Source: Lentinus brumalis (taxonomy: Eukaryota; Basidiomycota; Agaricomycetes; Polyporales; Polyporaceae). Taken from it: a stretch of DNA of 64,000 nt. Positions 10,358-22,957 of the stretch are shown here, piece by piece. A program made the position numbers and the translations under genes. The notes beneath the pieces were generated by a model. The model made no database searches and was not told the DNA's origin. It was given only the letters and a program-made list of their open reading frames with translations. The stretch lies in the NCBI GenBank assembly GCA_001792895.1, contig MARA01000039.1:248001-312000 (forward strand). Direction: 5' to 3'. Position 1 is the first letter of the stretch, and every line of letters begins with the position of its first letter.

Positions 10358-12245
10358 TTAGTGACGGTCATATCGTCCCAAGAAGGGAACGTACTCAATC
10401 TCCTCCCTGAGGTCCTCGCAGTACCGCTCTGCAAGCCATCCACTGTCAGCGTTTGCTGGCGCATTCGACATGGCACTCACCCAATGGGAGATCACACGAG
10501 TCGTGTCCGAACGGCATTTCGATCTCGTCCGCAATGCCCTCAATGCCCATCAGCGTGAACGCGACGACGGTGACGAGCGGGACCATGCCCCAGCCGAGGT
10601 CCTTGATTAGCGTGAACGGCAGCGAGAACAGGTACAGCGACACGCATTGCTTGAGGTGGATGCTGTACGAGCGCGGGATCGGGGTGTTGGCGACGCGCTC
10701 CATGCATGTCATCATGTCGACCATGCCCTGTATCCTGGATAGTGCAAGGAGCGTTCAGCGCTGGGGTGGAGGAGCGAAGCAAAGAGGCTTACAGCGTGTT
10801 CATGGCGTTGACACCCGCCGGACCGACAGTCTCTAGGTACCCGTCCCGACGGAACTTGAAGAGAGCACGAGATAGCTCGTGTGCCAGGCTGCGGAAGTAA
10901 AGTATGCTCAGCATCTATCGCTGAACGATGGACGGCAACGTACACCATGGGTAGAGGAGTGCTCAGGTTGTCAGGGTCAGTCGAGAAGTCGATGGTGTTC
11001 TGCAATGAGCTGATGAGCGGCGTTGTCGACTTGTGGCCAGGCCCCTTGAGCTTGTCCTTGCTCCGCTTGACGCGGATGCGCTTCGTCGCGTCTACGGTGG
11101 AAGACCGGCTCTGTCCTTGCTCCACATCTAGGTCGAGCCCGGGGGTGCTCGATCCGGTGCCCACGCCCTCGGGAGAGCCGTTGCGCGTGGTGAACTCCGT
11201 CGCGGCGTACGAGGAGTACCCCGTGCTCTTGCCGTTCGTGGCGGCGTTGGAGGACAGGTAGCGGTAGTCCTTGTTGGGCGGCTGGTAGAGCCCGCGGAAG
11301 AGGCGGGAGGCGGAGGGAGGGAGGATGCCGGCGTAGTCGTCCCAGTCGAGACCGTCCTCGCCGCGGAGGTAGTGCTTGGTGGCGTAGGCGAAGCAGAGGG
11401 AGAGCTTGATGGCGTCGACTTTGCGCCGGCGGAGCTGGGCGGGGGTGAGCGTCGCGGTGGGGAACTTGCCGCGCGAGGCGTCGTCTGCGGGCGGGACGGA
11501 GACGTTGATCCAGATGAGGCGGGTGAGGTTGCGGACGTGGGATACGAGGGTGCCGAAGTCCTTGCGGCCTTCGTAGTAGCGGTCGTACGAGGTCCTGGGA
11601 GGGTTGTGAATACACAATGGGGAGGGTAGAATGGAATTGGAATGCGCACCCGTTCCTGAATTGGTGGTGGAGTGTGTTCTGTTGAACTCAGGCATGCACC
11701 CAACGGGTCCCGCGACTCACCTGAAGACGAGAATCAGACCGACCTATGGGGATTAAGTACACCAGGGTCTCGCGAACGGATAGGCAACCGAGATACGCAC
11801 CACGACGGACAAGAGGGGTACGACAGAGTTGGTTAGGGAGATGTTGTATCCCTTAGACCACGCATAGGCAGCGGCGGTCGCGAAGAGGGTCACGGTCAAG
11901 ACAGGACCGACAATCCGCGGAACGATCTGTGCTCAGGATATTACGAGGGAGTGGAGGGCACGACCAGGTCGAGACGCACGCTTCCTTTTACACGAAGTAC
12001 ATCCGGGAGCCAGGAGTACTTCGTGGTTGATGCCGGCGATGATCAGCGGTGGTGCGGGGAGCTTGTGATGGGTAGGGGACGAGGGCAGACCTTGCGCAGC
12101 TTCTGCCTGGTGATGATCTTTGTGCCCTGCGAGAACAGATGCTCTCAGGTTGTGTACGGGGGATGGGGAGTAGGGCAGGATGAACCTTTGGACCGCTGGT
12201 GACCGTGACCGTGGAGGACTTGGTCTTGAAGACCGAGAAAGGCAT
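10358..12245 (-). CDS. Bestrophin/UPF0187 family membrane channel
   Basis: Putative anion channel of the bestrophin-like (RFP-TM/YneE) family found in fungi and bacteria. Diagnostic segments: TSYDRYYEGRKDFGTLVSHVRNL with IWINV following, an Arg/Lys-rich cytosolic region with a long Ser/Thr linker, and VDMMTCMERVANTPIP. The hydrophobic stretch SLYLFSLPFTLIKDLGWGMV then leads into EGIADEIEMPFG. Upstream exons supply YSWLPDVLRV, a hydrophobic VGPVLTVTLFATAAAYAWS and VVPLLSVV, the usual N-terminal membrane pair. The N-terminal model is uncertain: I took the ATG at 12245 (MPFSVFKTK), but its joining to YSWLPDVL is not proven. The C-terminus WLAERYCEDLREEIEYV stops at 10358. An alternative frame continues to 10273 (ending AGYDDGEGDD). 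Confidence 0.8.
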
Positions 12246-12516
12246 TGCCGTGTGGTTGCTCAGTCTCAAGCTTGTGTCGTGATGCGGGTCGTTATATTGC
12301 AGACAAGGGCCACCGGCGAGCTGGCACTGGACAAGATGGCAGATGCAGAACACGGCATTCAAGGCGGCCAGTGCAGCCATCGCAGTGAGATTAGATAGAC
12401 GCCTGTGATCCGTGACTCGATCTTGTCGATCTCACTCCGAGTCCTTTGCCACAACTTTGCCACCACCACCGTCCTCACGCCTTAGCTCCGTCAGCCTCAG
12501 CTTGTTCGCGACAAAC

Positions 12517-13955
12517 ATGGGTCCGGAGTTGCATACCATCCATGGCCACAGAGCTGTGGAAACTTTGGCCGCGAAGCTTCGCAGACGGTCAGTTTCTGTA
12601 TGCATGATCGGGAACCAGTCGCTCACGTATGTCTTCCACAGACAAGTCGTCGGGTCACGCGAAGCAGCATTGGAGACCGTTCTTGTCTTGAGACAAGTTG
12701 TCTCGAAAGCGCGCTTCTCAAATATCCAGCAGCTCATCGCGGTCATTCGTGAAGTCGGACGCAGACTGGTAGAGGCACAACCAAAGGGTCAGTTTGCATG
12801 TGGTGCCTTGCGTACGACAGGTACTTATGTCTTGTCTCTTCACAGAGCACACCGTCGGCAATACAGTCCGCCGCATCCTGCACAATATTCGCGAAGAGGC
12901 CAGTTCTGCGACGAAGGTCTCCGCAGCCGCACCCGCTCGCAACGTCTACACCATCAGCAAATTCGTCTTACAGGGCCAGCCTCGCAAACATACTGCAGGT
13001 GTGCCGAAGTCTGAGGCGACTGCGACGCTCACAGAGGATGACCCCAATGATCCTGATTCGTTCGCGCGCGGTTTGAAGCCTGTCCTCATGGAGGCCATTC
13101 AAGACGTCCTCGACGAGTTGGAGACCGTGTACGACAATGTCTCGAAAAACGCAAAGGACCACATACATTCCGAGTATGTGCCCCATCTCAGACTGACGAT
13201 CACGAGGCTGACGCGAGGGTGCTGCTGCTCAGCGAGATCATCCTCACCATCGGCCACTCAAAGACCGTCGAAGCCTTCCTGAAATCCGCCGCACACTACC
13301 GAAATTACACCGTGATCGTCGCGGAGACAGCTCCTTCCTACAGCGGGCACGACATGGCGCGGTCTCTTTCCAGCGCCGGCATCTCGACGTTCCTCGTCCC
13401 AGACTCGTCCATCTTCGCTATCATGTCCCGCGTGAACAAGGTCATCCTCGGGGCGCACGCGATCCTCGCCAATGGAGGCCTCGTCGCGGTCGCCGGCTCG
13501 TTGCTTGCGGCGACCGCTGCGCAGGCACATTCGACCCCGGTTGTCGTCTGTGCCGGGCAGTTCAAGCTGACGCCGTTGTGGAATCTGTACCACGATTACG
13601 GCGCGCTGGATCTTGGGGACCCAAGCAGCGTGCTCGGGTTCGAGGAGGGAAAGCTCGTTGAACGCGTCGACGTTGTGAACCCGTACTACGATTATGTCTC
13701 CCCGGAGCTCGTCGACGTCTTCATCACGAACGAGTGCGTTCTCTGTCTTCTGCGTCTTTCCTAGATTAGGGGCTAACCGATGCTTGTGCTTCAAGCGGCG
13801 ACCACCCACCGTCATCAGTCTATAGGTATGCTTTCTCCATCTTACTGGCCTCCGACATTTTCGGTGGTCTCTGTGATGGGCATGGGCCTGACCCAACCTC
13901 TTTCTCTCCCAGGCTCATCAAGGAGACGTACGATGATGACGACAATGAACTATAG
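12517..13955 (+). CDS. GCD7: Translation initiation factor eIF2B subunit beta
   Basis: Regulatory subunit of the guanine-nucleotide exchange factor for eIF2. It starts MGPELHTIHGHRAVETLAAK at 12517. The N-terminal helical region contains NTVRRILHNIREEASS. The Rossmann-like C-terminal half of the IF-2B family contains EVLLLSEIILTIGHSKTVEA, VIVAETAPSYSGHDMARSL, VNKVILGAHAILANGGLVAV and VVVCAGQFKLTPLWN. VVNPYYDYVSPELVDVFITN follows, and the protein ends in YDDDDNEL. The last intron splits a codon (TAT AG|G). The gene is divergent from the bestrophin gene with 271 bp between starts. Small introns are visible near 12590, 12790, 13170 and 13730-13910. Confidence 0.92.
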
Positions 13956-14476
13956 CCGCCCCGTCGTGCACCGGGCTGTCCTTGGCGTCATTGCTCCGCC
14001 AGGACGTCTCCAGTTTCGCTGCGTTGTTCGTCGTTCGAGCCGCAATGCCCTATGGGCCCGGCCATTGGACGAGCGAGGAGAACTCGAGCGTTGACGGACT
14101 CGGCTGCCGCAGCGCGTTGTTGATTGGCTGCCTGATGCTGGTGTACTTATCGCGAGTCGATCAGCGCCGAGTTAGCTGCCCAGCGCGGTCGGTGGTACCT
14201 CTGAGCGAGATGCAGCGACGTGGAGGGATAGGCATGCAGGAAGTGGGCTTGATTGGGCTTCCAGATGCACCAAGAGACGGAGACTGTCAACATAGCGTTA
14301 CTGATATATGTAATTATAGCGGTGGGGCGACTGGATATCGAACGAATATGAAACTGACCAGGAGCATACTGTGAGCCGTTCTCTTCACGTAAGACGGGCC
14401 ATCGGCGGAGTGTCGGTATGACCGGACACAATACATACCCAGCTGACTCTCGAACTACGTTACACTACGTAGGACA
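13956..14476. other. Intergenic between convergent genes
   Basis: Lies between the ends of the eIF2B beta gene and the CK1-like gene, so it should hold only 3' UTRs and terminators. Open frames here show no domain and no consistent splicing. Confidence 0.5.
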
Positions 14477-15474
14477 TCAATTGGACCCTACCAGTCTCTC
14501 GGGACTACAGTCGGACGTCAGGTATGTCCTATCAGAGAGCGGAACCCTGCTAAGACTATAAAGCCCTGTGGAGATGACCTCTTGTTCACTAGGCGCGAGC
14601 ATCTCTTCGGCCGACAATGTGTACACGGCTTCGAACTCCGTCAGAGGCTCGTAACTGTCAAAGCGAGACATCACGCTCCTCCAAGGCACCGACTCAGCGA
14701 GAGACTCCGCAGGTGGAAGGCATATCGGGGCTGTGTCGTCCCGAACGCTGTCGACGCAGTTCGTCTTGTCCCACATATCGAACCAACCTGTGAAATCTCG
14801 GGTTGCGCTTGCAAAGATGCGCTTCCAGCGCTGGTAGTCGGGAGTCTCGTCGTAGTCCAAAGTGCGGCAGTAGTCGAGAAACTCGCCGAACACCGCTGGC
14901 CAGCCGGCACAGAGGCTGGCACCCGACCAAGACCGCTTCTTCTCGTACAGTTCAGCAGAGGTTCGCACGCCTTGCCAGGGGAGTCCGCCCCTCAGAAGGC
15001 GGATGAGGACATACGCAAGAGCCTCCAAGTCGTCGCGGCGCGACGGCGCTGGAATTAAAAGTCAGCACGTCGTACACCTTCAGAAGACGGAAGGATCACG
15101 CACTGTGATGAAGGTGGTTGTTCAGGCTGGCATAGAGGTATGTCCCCCTAACACGCGGCATCTTTTTGTCTGGCCTATGCCGACCAGTAGACTTGTCGAG
15201 GTAGGACAGACACAAGCCAAAATCGATCAGATAGATGCGCGCTGATGGACCCGGAAAATCGAACATGATGTTCTTCAGGCTGAGATCGCAATGGACTATG
15301 CCTCGAGAATGAACGTGTTCGAGGACTTCGAGCTGAAGCGACTCGTGAATAGATACAACATAGCAAAGTACACTCTCCCTGCGAAACCACATTGTGTTAG
15401 AGGTGAATCAACGGTTCAAGGGCGAGCCTACCGAAGCATCCCTGTCCGAGGAACTTGTCGTAGCAAATCTCCAT
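14477..15474 (-). pseudogene. Casein kinase 1-like C-lobe, truncated or decayed
   Basis: The C-lobe of a CK1-type kinase is clear. Visible pieces are LEHVHSRGIVHCDLSLKNIM (catalytic loop with HCD instead of HRD and no Lys at the usual place), YLIDFGLCLSYLD (DFG kept) and RVRGTYLYASLNNHLH. The CK1 signature RRDDLEALAYVLIRLLRG comes next, then a C-terminal tail ending LVGSN at 14477. No glycine-rich loop or ATP-binding lysine was found upstream. The nearest candidate first exon (ATG at 15474, MEICYDKFLGQGCF) does not join in phase to the kinase exon. I infer a pseudokinase or relic of the CK1-like expansions common in Agaricomycetes. The start is a guess. Confidence 0.55.
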
Positions 15475-15599
15475 ATTACTGGGCTTGATGACTTGCGAAA
15501 AGCAGAGCGACGAACAAGATTCTTCAAAGGAGCAGCCCGGATACGCGGCGAGCGGGGCACGATGAGTAACGGGGAGCAGACTAGAGTAGGCATAGGGGA

Positions 15600-16188
15600 A
15601 CAGAGAACAGATTTATAGGGGCGGCTGCCGTTGCGTTATGGGCGCCTGGGATGCGGTTGCTGTTTCGGTTCGGGCTAGAATTGTGGTTAATTCACCCAAG
15701 CTTGTTACCTAAATGAGTGACTAATGATGCGTATCTTGCACCTCCATTAGTTCGTAGTGTTCAGTGTGGACTACCCGCCGCCATTATCATTAATGTCACT
15801 TTACTTACTGTATAGGTGGCGATCATCGATGTAGCATCATGCAATGATGCAGGCGGCGACAGCACTGGTCGCGAGGCGCGACATCTTCCACGTGGCGGTC
15901 ACGCCCGGCTCGGTGACCTCTTACTTATCCCGCCCTCGAGTAAGTAATTAAGATGATAATGGCGGCACAAGGTGCTGCGGAACAACAGCACACTCGTCTG
16001 AGAGACGCGGTAGCTCGGGAAGGCAGGAAGAGCGGGAGAGAGTGGTTTGTGCGTGACTGGATGGTAACGGGGATCAGAGTGTGACGCGGAGGGTGCTTAA
16101 CGGACTGTCGAGAGCAACGTCGACGACTTATACGCTGACGACTTGTTACGACCCGGTCCCCTCCCTTCTCGGCCCCCTCCTCGTCCCC
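15600..16188. other. AT-richer upstream region of myosin V gene
   Basis: No gene is seen. It contains a small inverted-repeat element (15777-15966). The rest presumably includes the myosin V promoter. Confidence 0.5.
15777..15966. mobile_element. MITE-like inverted-repeat element, 190 bp
   Basis: GCCGCCATTATCAT at 15777-15790 is exactly mirrored by ATGATAATGGCGGC at 15953-15966. The homology continues imperfectly inward (TTAAT, then ACTTACT on both sides). Size and terminal inversion suit a MITE. No clear target-site duplication was found. Confidence 0.6.
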
Positions 16189-19100
16189 ATGGCCGAAAAC
16201 ATATACAGCAAGGGCACTCGGGTCTGGTTCCCCGACAAGGAGCTCGGCTGGATATCCGCAGAGGTCACCTCCGCCACCAAAACAGACGAAGCAATCAAGC
16301 TCGTATTTGTAGATGAACGCGGCAAGGTCGGTCTCCTACTCGTATCTTCTGCACACGCACCTCTCACGTCTTATTACTGCTTCCGACACGCAGGAGATCA
16401 AGGTCGACACCACCGTCAAGGCCATCAAGGACGGCAAGGATGACCTGCCACCACTACGCAATCCCCCCCTCCTCGAAACCGCCGATGACCTCGCAACTCT
16501 CTCTCATTTAAACGAACCTTCTGGTATGTGTCTTTACATGCCCTGCTCTCGACTCTCGCCGCAACTTGTGTCCGTTCTTCAGTCCTTCACACCATCCGCA
16601 ATCGTTACGGCCAACACAGCATCTACACGTACTCCGGAATCGTCCTCATTGCCGTCAATCCCTTCCAACGCGTCGCCCTCTATGGCCCTGAAGTCATCCA
16701 AGCATACAATGGCCGCAGGCGAGGTGAACTTGAGCCCCACTTGTTCGCCATCGCGGAGGATGCCTACACCGCCATGAGCAGAGATGGCACTGGTCAGACT
16801 ATCATCGTCTCGGGTGAGAGGTACGTTTCTGCGCTCTATTCCCGCTCCCGCAGGCCACTCACATACCACTAGTGGTGCTGGAAAGACTGAGTCTGTAAGT
16901 AGTAGTACGCCTCTCATCTGCCCGTAACACGCCTTGATTCGTCTGCAGGCCAAGTTCATCATGCGTTATCTCGCCTCCGTCAACCCACCCGCCGCCAAGG
17001 GCAGGACAAGAACGAAGAACTCGCTCGATGAGTCCAGCGAGGTGGAGCGTCAGATCCTTGCCACCAACCCCGTCCTGGAAGCTTTCGGTAACGCAAAGAC
17101 CACTCGTAATGACAACTCATCGCGTTTCGGAAAGTACATCCAGGTTCGTCGAATCCATAGTGCGCGAATATTGCGTCTGTGCTGACGGAAGGTGCAGATC
17201 ATGTTTGACGGCGAACAAGAGATCGTGGGCGCGCGTATCCGAACATACCTCCTCGAACGTTCACGTGTCGTTTTCCAACCATTGACCGAGCGCAACTACC
17301 ACATATTCTATCAGCTCTGTGCCGGTGCACCTCTGAAGGAGCGGAAAGACCTTGGCCTGGACACGGACGTCTCGAAGTTCCAGTATCTCAGCCAAGGTGG
17401 TCCTTCGTCAACACCAATTGCTGGAGTCGACGACGCAGAGGAGTTCAGGCAAACTCAAGTAGCCTTGTCGACCATCGGTATTTCCGTCGAGAAGCAATGG
17501 GCTGTGTTCAAGCTACTCTCTGCACTCCTCCACCTCGGTAATATCAAGGTCACCCAGACGCGGAACGACGCTGTCATAGACGATGCGGATCCGGCCCTGC
17601 AATTGTCGACCCGGTTCTTGGGTGTCCCCCTGGCTGACTTCAAGAAGTGGACGATCAAGAAGCAGATCACCACGCGCTCGGAGAAGATCGTCACCGCACT
17701 GAACGGTACGCAGGCTACGGGTGTCCGAGACTCAGTTGCCAAGTTTGTCTACGCGTGCCTCTTCGAATGGGTTGTGGCAATCCTGAACGAAAGCTTGGCG
17801 GGCGAGAACGGCGAGGCGATGAGCCGGGCAGAGATGTTCATCGGTGTTCTTGATATCTATGGCTTTGAGCACTTCAAGAAGGTGAGTCGTCAGAAGGGTT
17901 GATCCACGTAGGTGCTCAGCATATGCACCACAGAACTCCTTCGAACAATTCAGCATCAATTACGCGAACGAGAAGTTGCAGCAGGAGGTGAGCCGAGCTT
18001 TTTCCACAAAATCCTGGTTGATACTCACCCTCTCGCAGTTCAATCAACACGTCTTCAAGCTTGAGCAGGAGGAGTATGTCCGCGAGAAGATCAACTGGAC
18101 TTTCATCGAGTTCTCTGACAATCAGCCCTGTATCGACATCATCGAGGGCAAGCTCGGTGTCATGGCCCTGCTCGACGAGGAGTCTCGTCTTCCCTCGGGT
18201 ACCGACCAATCGTTCCTGCAGAAGCTCAACAACCAGCTTCTGAAGCCGGAGAATGCGAAGGTATTCAAGAAGCCACGGTTCGGCAACTCAGCGTTCACCA
18301 TTGCGCACTACGCCTTGGACGTCACCTACGAGGTTGAGGGCTTCTTGGAGAAGAATAGGGACACTGTACCGGATGAACACATGGCGCTACTTCAAGGCAC
18401 GAAGAACGCGTTCCTCAAGGAGGTCCTTGACGCTGCATTCGCTGCGACGAAGCCTCCCGAGGCCACACCGTCCTCACCGACTGTGTCTGACACTCCGATA
18501 CAGAATAAGCGCGCTTCGCTGATTCCTGACCCCGGAAGGCAGTCGATCATGTCATCCGGGGCGTCGGGGGCTGGCTCTAAGCGTCCGGGCGGCGTGGTCA
18601 GGAAGCCGACTCAGGCTTCGATCTTCAAAGCATCCCTGGTAAACCTCATGGAGACCTTGAACACCACCAATGTCCACTATATCCGTTGCATCAAGCCCAA
18701 CGAGCAGAAGCGAGCTTGGGAGTTCGCCCCCCAGCAGGTCCTTAGCCAGCTTCGTGCGTGCGGTGTCCTCGAGACCATTCGCATCAGTTGTGCCGGCTAC
18801 CCCTCACGATGGACATACGAGGAGTTCGCGGAACGGTATGTGCGACCATATGCGCCTATAGCGATGGTGTTACTGAACTTGAGCGGGACGCAGGTACTAC
18901 ATGCTTGTGCACTCGTCCGAGTGGGAGCCCATGATCAAGAACCTCGAGCTCAAGCCGCTCTGCGCCCGCATCCTCGAGAAGACGATCAATGACCCGGACA
19001 AGTACCAGCCCGGTCTCACGAAGATTTTCTTCCGTGCCGGCATGCTCGCTGCCCTGGAGTCTCTGCGATCGAACCGCCTCAATCAGCTGGTCACGATCGT

Positions 19101-21840
19101 CCAGAAGAACATGCGGCGAAAGATGGCGGTGAAGAAGTATCAGGAGCTGCGCCACGCTACCATCAGGATTCAGACGTGGTGGCGTGGGTTGCTGGCAAAG
19201 AAGCTCGTCGACAAAGTCCGGCGGAATGTGGCTGCTACGCGTCTTCAACGCGGTATCCGGCGGTATCTGCAGCGCAAGCGATTCCTCACCATACGCGCTT
19301 CCGTGGTTGCTGTCCAGTCCCGTGCGTGCTGAGACTCTCCTGCGTTACTTTGTGAAATGCTGACCGGCCTATGCAGGTGCTCGCGGTGCTATTGCACGTC
19401 GGTCATTCAAGGATTCAAAGCGGGACTTCGCCGTTGTCACCCTTCAGTCTCTCTTCCGTGGCTTGTATGTTGCGATGATTTTGTTCGGGATTCATATGTT
19501 GATCGTACACTCTCCAGGCTCTGCCGAAGGTCATACAAGAAGGACGTTGCCCATGTTGTACTCATACAATCGTGCATCCGTCGACGCCTGGCGCGCAAGG
19601 AGCTCAAGGCCCTCAAGGCCGAGGCCCGCTCCGTCTCCAAGTTCAAGGAGATCTCGTACCGCCTGGAGAACAAGGTTGTCGAGCTTACTCAGAACCTCCA
19701 GAAACGCACGGAGGAGAAGAAGGAGCTTCACAACAAGGTTCAGGCCCTAGAGGCTCAGCTGATGCAGGCCGTCTCGCGGCACGAGGAGTCGGACGCCCGG
19801 GCAAAACAGCTCCAGTTGGATCTCAGCAGCACTCAGGAGGAACTGTCTCGCAGTCAGCAACTTCTACGCGCGAAGGAGGAGGTCGAGCGGAAGCTCGAGG
19901 AGGCAATCACGAAGGCTGCGGAGAAGGAAGCGATCATCCAGAAGCTGTCGGAGGAGTTGGCTCAACAAGCCGCTCAGCTGGAGACTCAGCAGAAGCTCAT
20001 CGACAGCCAGCCCGTCAGGAATGCGGACGACAGCTCCGTCATCCAGACGCTCAAGACCGAGGTCAGCAGCTTGCGGGAGCAGCTCAACCGTGCTACCGCA
20101 CTCAACGCGCTGACTCGCGGCGTCCGGGCGGAACCGACCTCGCCCACGTTCGCTCCTGTCCTTCGTCTCGCCGATGCGCCTACTGCTTCCAACGGCAGCG
20201 CAGGGTCTCTCTCTCGTGGCCACCAACGACGACACAGCTCCGCTGGCGTTTACGCCATCAGCCCCTCGGACCACCGGACATCGGCTGACGAGCTCATGTT
20301 CAGCGCGAAGCGCAGTCAGGCAGCGAACCCTCGCGCCGTGTCCGTCGCGTACAACGGTGCGGACGGCTTGCCGCAGTTCCGCGTGCTCGACCGGTCGAGC
20401 TTGTACGACGACCCTGCGGAAGAGAAGATCAGGCTAATGCAAGACATCAAGCATCTAGACGAGGACGTTTTGGACGGCCTGATTCGTGGCTTGAAGATAC
20501 CCGCACCTAGCTTGACCAGTCCTGCGGCGGTCAAGGAGATCCTGTTCCCTGCAAACTTGATCAGCCTCATCACGAACGAGATGTGGAAGTATGGACTCAT
20601 CCCGGAGAGCGAGCGGTTCCTGGCGAACGTTATGCAGACAATACAGTCGCATGTCATGGTAAGTTGTATCCATTTGCATAGCACGTTGGTAGCGACGCTT
20701 ATCGTTTGGACAGTCGTTCACCAGCGAAGATGCGATCATTCCTGGCATCTTCTGGCTCTCCAACGTCCACGAGATGTTGTCGTTCATCTGTGTAGCGGAG
20801 AGCGACATGCTTCAGGGCATCGGCCCCGGCGAGGAGAACGCCGTACGGCCGTTCGAGTGGGCGGACTACGAGCGCCTCGTCTCGGTCGTCAAGCACGACC
20901 TCGACAGTCTCGAGTATAACATCTACCACACCTGGATGCTTGAGACCAAGAAGCGACTCTCGAAGATGGTCATCCCTGCACTCATCGAGAGCCAGTCATT
21001 ACCTGGCTTCACGACGACAGACGGCGGAGGCAGGTTGTTCAACCGCCTGCTGAACTCCAACACCCAGCCTGCGTACAGCATGGATGACATCCTCAACTTG
21101 TTGAACAAGGTCTGGCGGAGCTTGAAGAGCTACTACATGGAGGAGTCTGTGGTACAGCAGGTCATCACTGAGCTTCTGAAGCTCATTGGCGTCACGAGCT
21201 TCAACGACCTTCTCATGAGGCGGAACTTCTCGTCTTGGAAGCGAGGTGGGTGCTGAACAGTCACACACGCAAGACGATGGACTGAATGTCTTTCCACAGC
21301 CATGCAGATCCAGTACAACATCACTCGTATAGAGGAGTGGTGCAAGTCGCACGACATGCCGGAGGGAACTCTGCAGCTCGAGCACTTGATGCAGGCAACA
21401 AAGCTTCTCCAGCTGAAGAAGGTATGTCATGTCGCTGCTTCTCATAAGATGGATGCTGATGGTGTTCCGTACGTAGTCCACGCCCGCGGACCTGGAGATC
21501 ATCTACGATGTGTGCTGGATGTTGACCCCGACGCAAATCCAAAGGATGTGCACCAACTACTACGTCGCCGACTACGAGGTACGTGTCACACGCGAGCTTC
21601 ACGCACACAGGGATGCTGAATCGCTTGTCGCAGACTCCGATCTCACCGGAGATCCTCCGCGTCGTCGCTTCACGGGTTTCACCCAACGACCGCAACGACC
21701 ACCTGCTTCTTGCCCCAGAGACCGAGGAGGTTGGCCCGTACGAGCTGCCTCTCCCCCGGGAGGTTTCTGGCCTGGAGACTTATGTCCCTGCATACCTCAA
21801 CGTCCCGCACCTCCGGAGACTCGCGGCTCTGGTAGCATAG
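16189..21840 (+). CDS. MYO2: Class V myosin heavy chain
   Basis: Actin-based cargo motor for polarised transport of vesicles and organelles to the hyphal tip. The ATG at 16189 gives [20 protein letters not shown], the SH3-like N-terminus. Motor domain: [17 protein letters not shown], Walker [19 protein letters not shown], switch [13 protein letters not shown], switch [22 protein letters not shown], the actin-binding region and [17 protein letters not shown]. The converter is followed by IQ motifs ([35 protein letters not shown]). A heptad-rich coiled coil then runs from about 19620 to 20110. The C-terminal cargo-binding DIL region includes [16 protein letters not shown] and EYNIYHTWM, ending at 21840. 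There are more than ten introns. A 22-nt exon (16873-16894) encodes the heart of the Walker A loop. It is the only gene of its size here and appears intact. Confidence 0.96.
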
Positions 21841-21980
21841 CGAGCTCCTTCGGTGCCATGTTGATACTGTTTTCGTTCTCCCTATCTTTCTTTGCTATGG
21901 GATTCAATGTAATGGTAATATACGACACACTCCCAATCATGTTTTCTGGATCATCCCACACGAGTGACGCGTGCGTCTGT

Positions 21981-22957
21981 CTACCTACTCAAAGTGAGCG
22001 AAGACCCATCCGGTACTTGGTCTCCAAGTGGCTGGTCTGTACGGAGTGCGGTGCCCGCCGCTTCTCCATCGACCAGCAGTAGTTTAAGGGGCTGTCCGAG
22101 GTCAGAGCACGATGGGTTTTCCAGTTTTACTCATACTCACTTGCGTGTCGCTGATGGTCATCCTGAAGTGGGTCGCCAACATGTCGAGCGCCCTGCCAGT
22201 CACGACAGTCTAACCTGGCGCAGTCTAGCGGTGTAAATAGCGAAGTGCAATCATGAACGTCACCTTTTTGAACCAGAAGATACGTTCTGAGCCTGCTACA
22301 CCGGTGCGGCTGACCTTCAGGTGTAATCGCTGATCCACAGGAACAGAAGCAGCAGTATCTTTGGGGTCGCCCGGCTGTGCCTTGTGTCGCATCTTCATGG
22401 CGGCGATTTTTCGTTGCTGCGCCTCTTTCTTTGGGTTCGAAGCCTTGGTAGTCGAGGTGCGCGCGCCGCCAGTGTCGCCGGAAGTGGTCGACCCGAAGTG
22501 TTTAGCTAGCAGTGCCTTGGCCGCAGCATTCTTCTCTGGCACGGACTGCGCAGAATCAGGAGGAGGCGTGCAGGCATGGGAGCTTGGCTCTCTATGTCTG
22601 CGCAAAAGAGCTGAGTGCATACCGAGAGGACTTGGTGCGGAGACGAACGTACTGCGCGCAGTATGCTTGACTGCAGCCGGAGCACACTGCGGGCGAACGG
22701 TTGATGGTATCTGTGGGATTGGCAATGAATGACTCGAGGCTGGGCTTGTTGCACCCCTGCGCGGCGCAGCGCTGGAGCTTGGATGAGGGAGCGTCGGTGC
22801 ACTGTGTCGCTTGCTGCAGAGGACAATGATGGACGTCTGGCGCGATGTGGTCTCTGCAAAAGAGCTGCTGGCACTTGCAGCGAATGGGCAGGAAGTCGTT
22901 CAAATTGCACGATGAGAGAGAACAGTGGGCTCCGACTGCGGGCAATCCGTCGGACAT
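21981..22957 (-). CDS. ZFAND1: AN1-type zinc-finger protein, ZFAND1/Cuz1-like
   Basis: Predicted proteasome/Cdc48-associated stress adaptor. It starts MSDGLPAVGAHCSLSSC at 22957. Two AN1 fingers are visible. The first is CSLSSCNLNDFLPIRC with CQQLFCRDH and HHC. The second is CAAQGCNKP, a long loop, CSGCSQAYCAQ, then RHREPSSHAC after an intron. A linker with AAAKALLAKHF and basic KKEAQQRKIAAMKMRHKAQ leads to a C-terminal region (LKVSRTGVAGSERIFWFKK, then LLLVDGEAAG and DGSSLTLSR). This resembles the ubiquitin-like domain of ZFAND1-class proteins. Two introns are needed near the C-terminus. It converges with myosin V (140 bp apart) and diverges from Vps2 (88 bp). Confidence 0.85.

Noticed and set aside
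10273..10476. Alternative acidic C-terminus for the bestrophin-like protein (ending DDGEGDD)
   Set aside because: It needs a splice I could not place, whereas the frame with EEIEYV ends naturally at 10358. Noted in the feature as an alternative.
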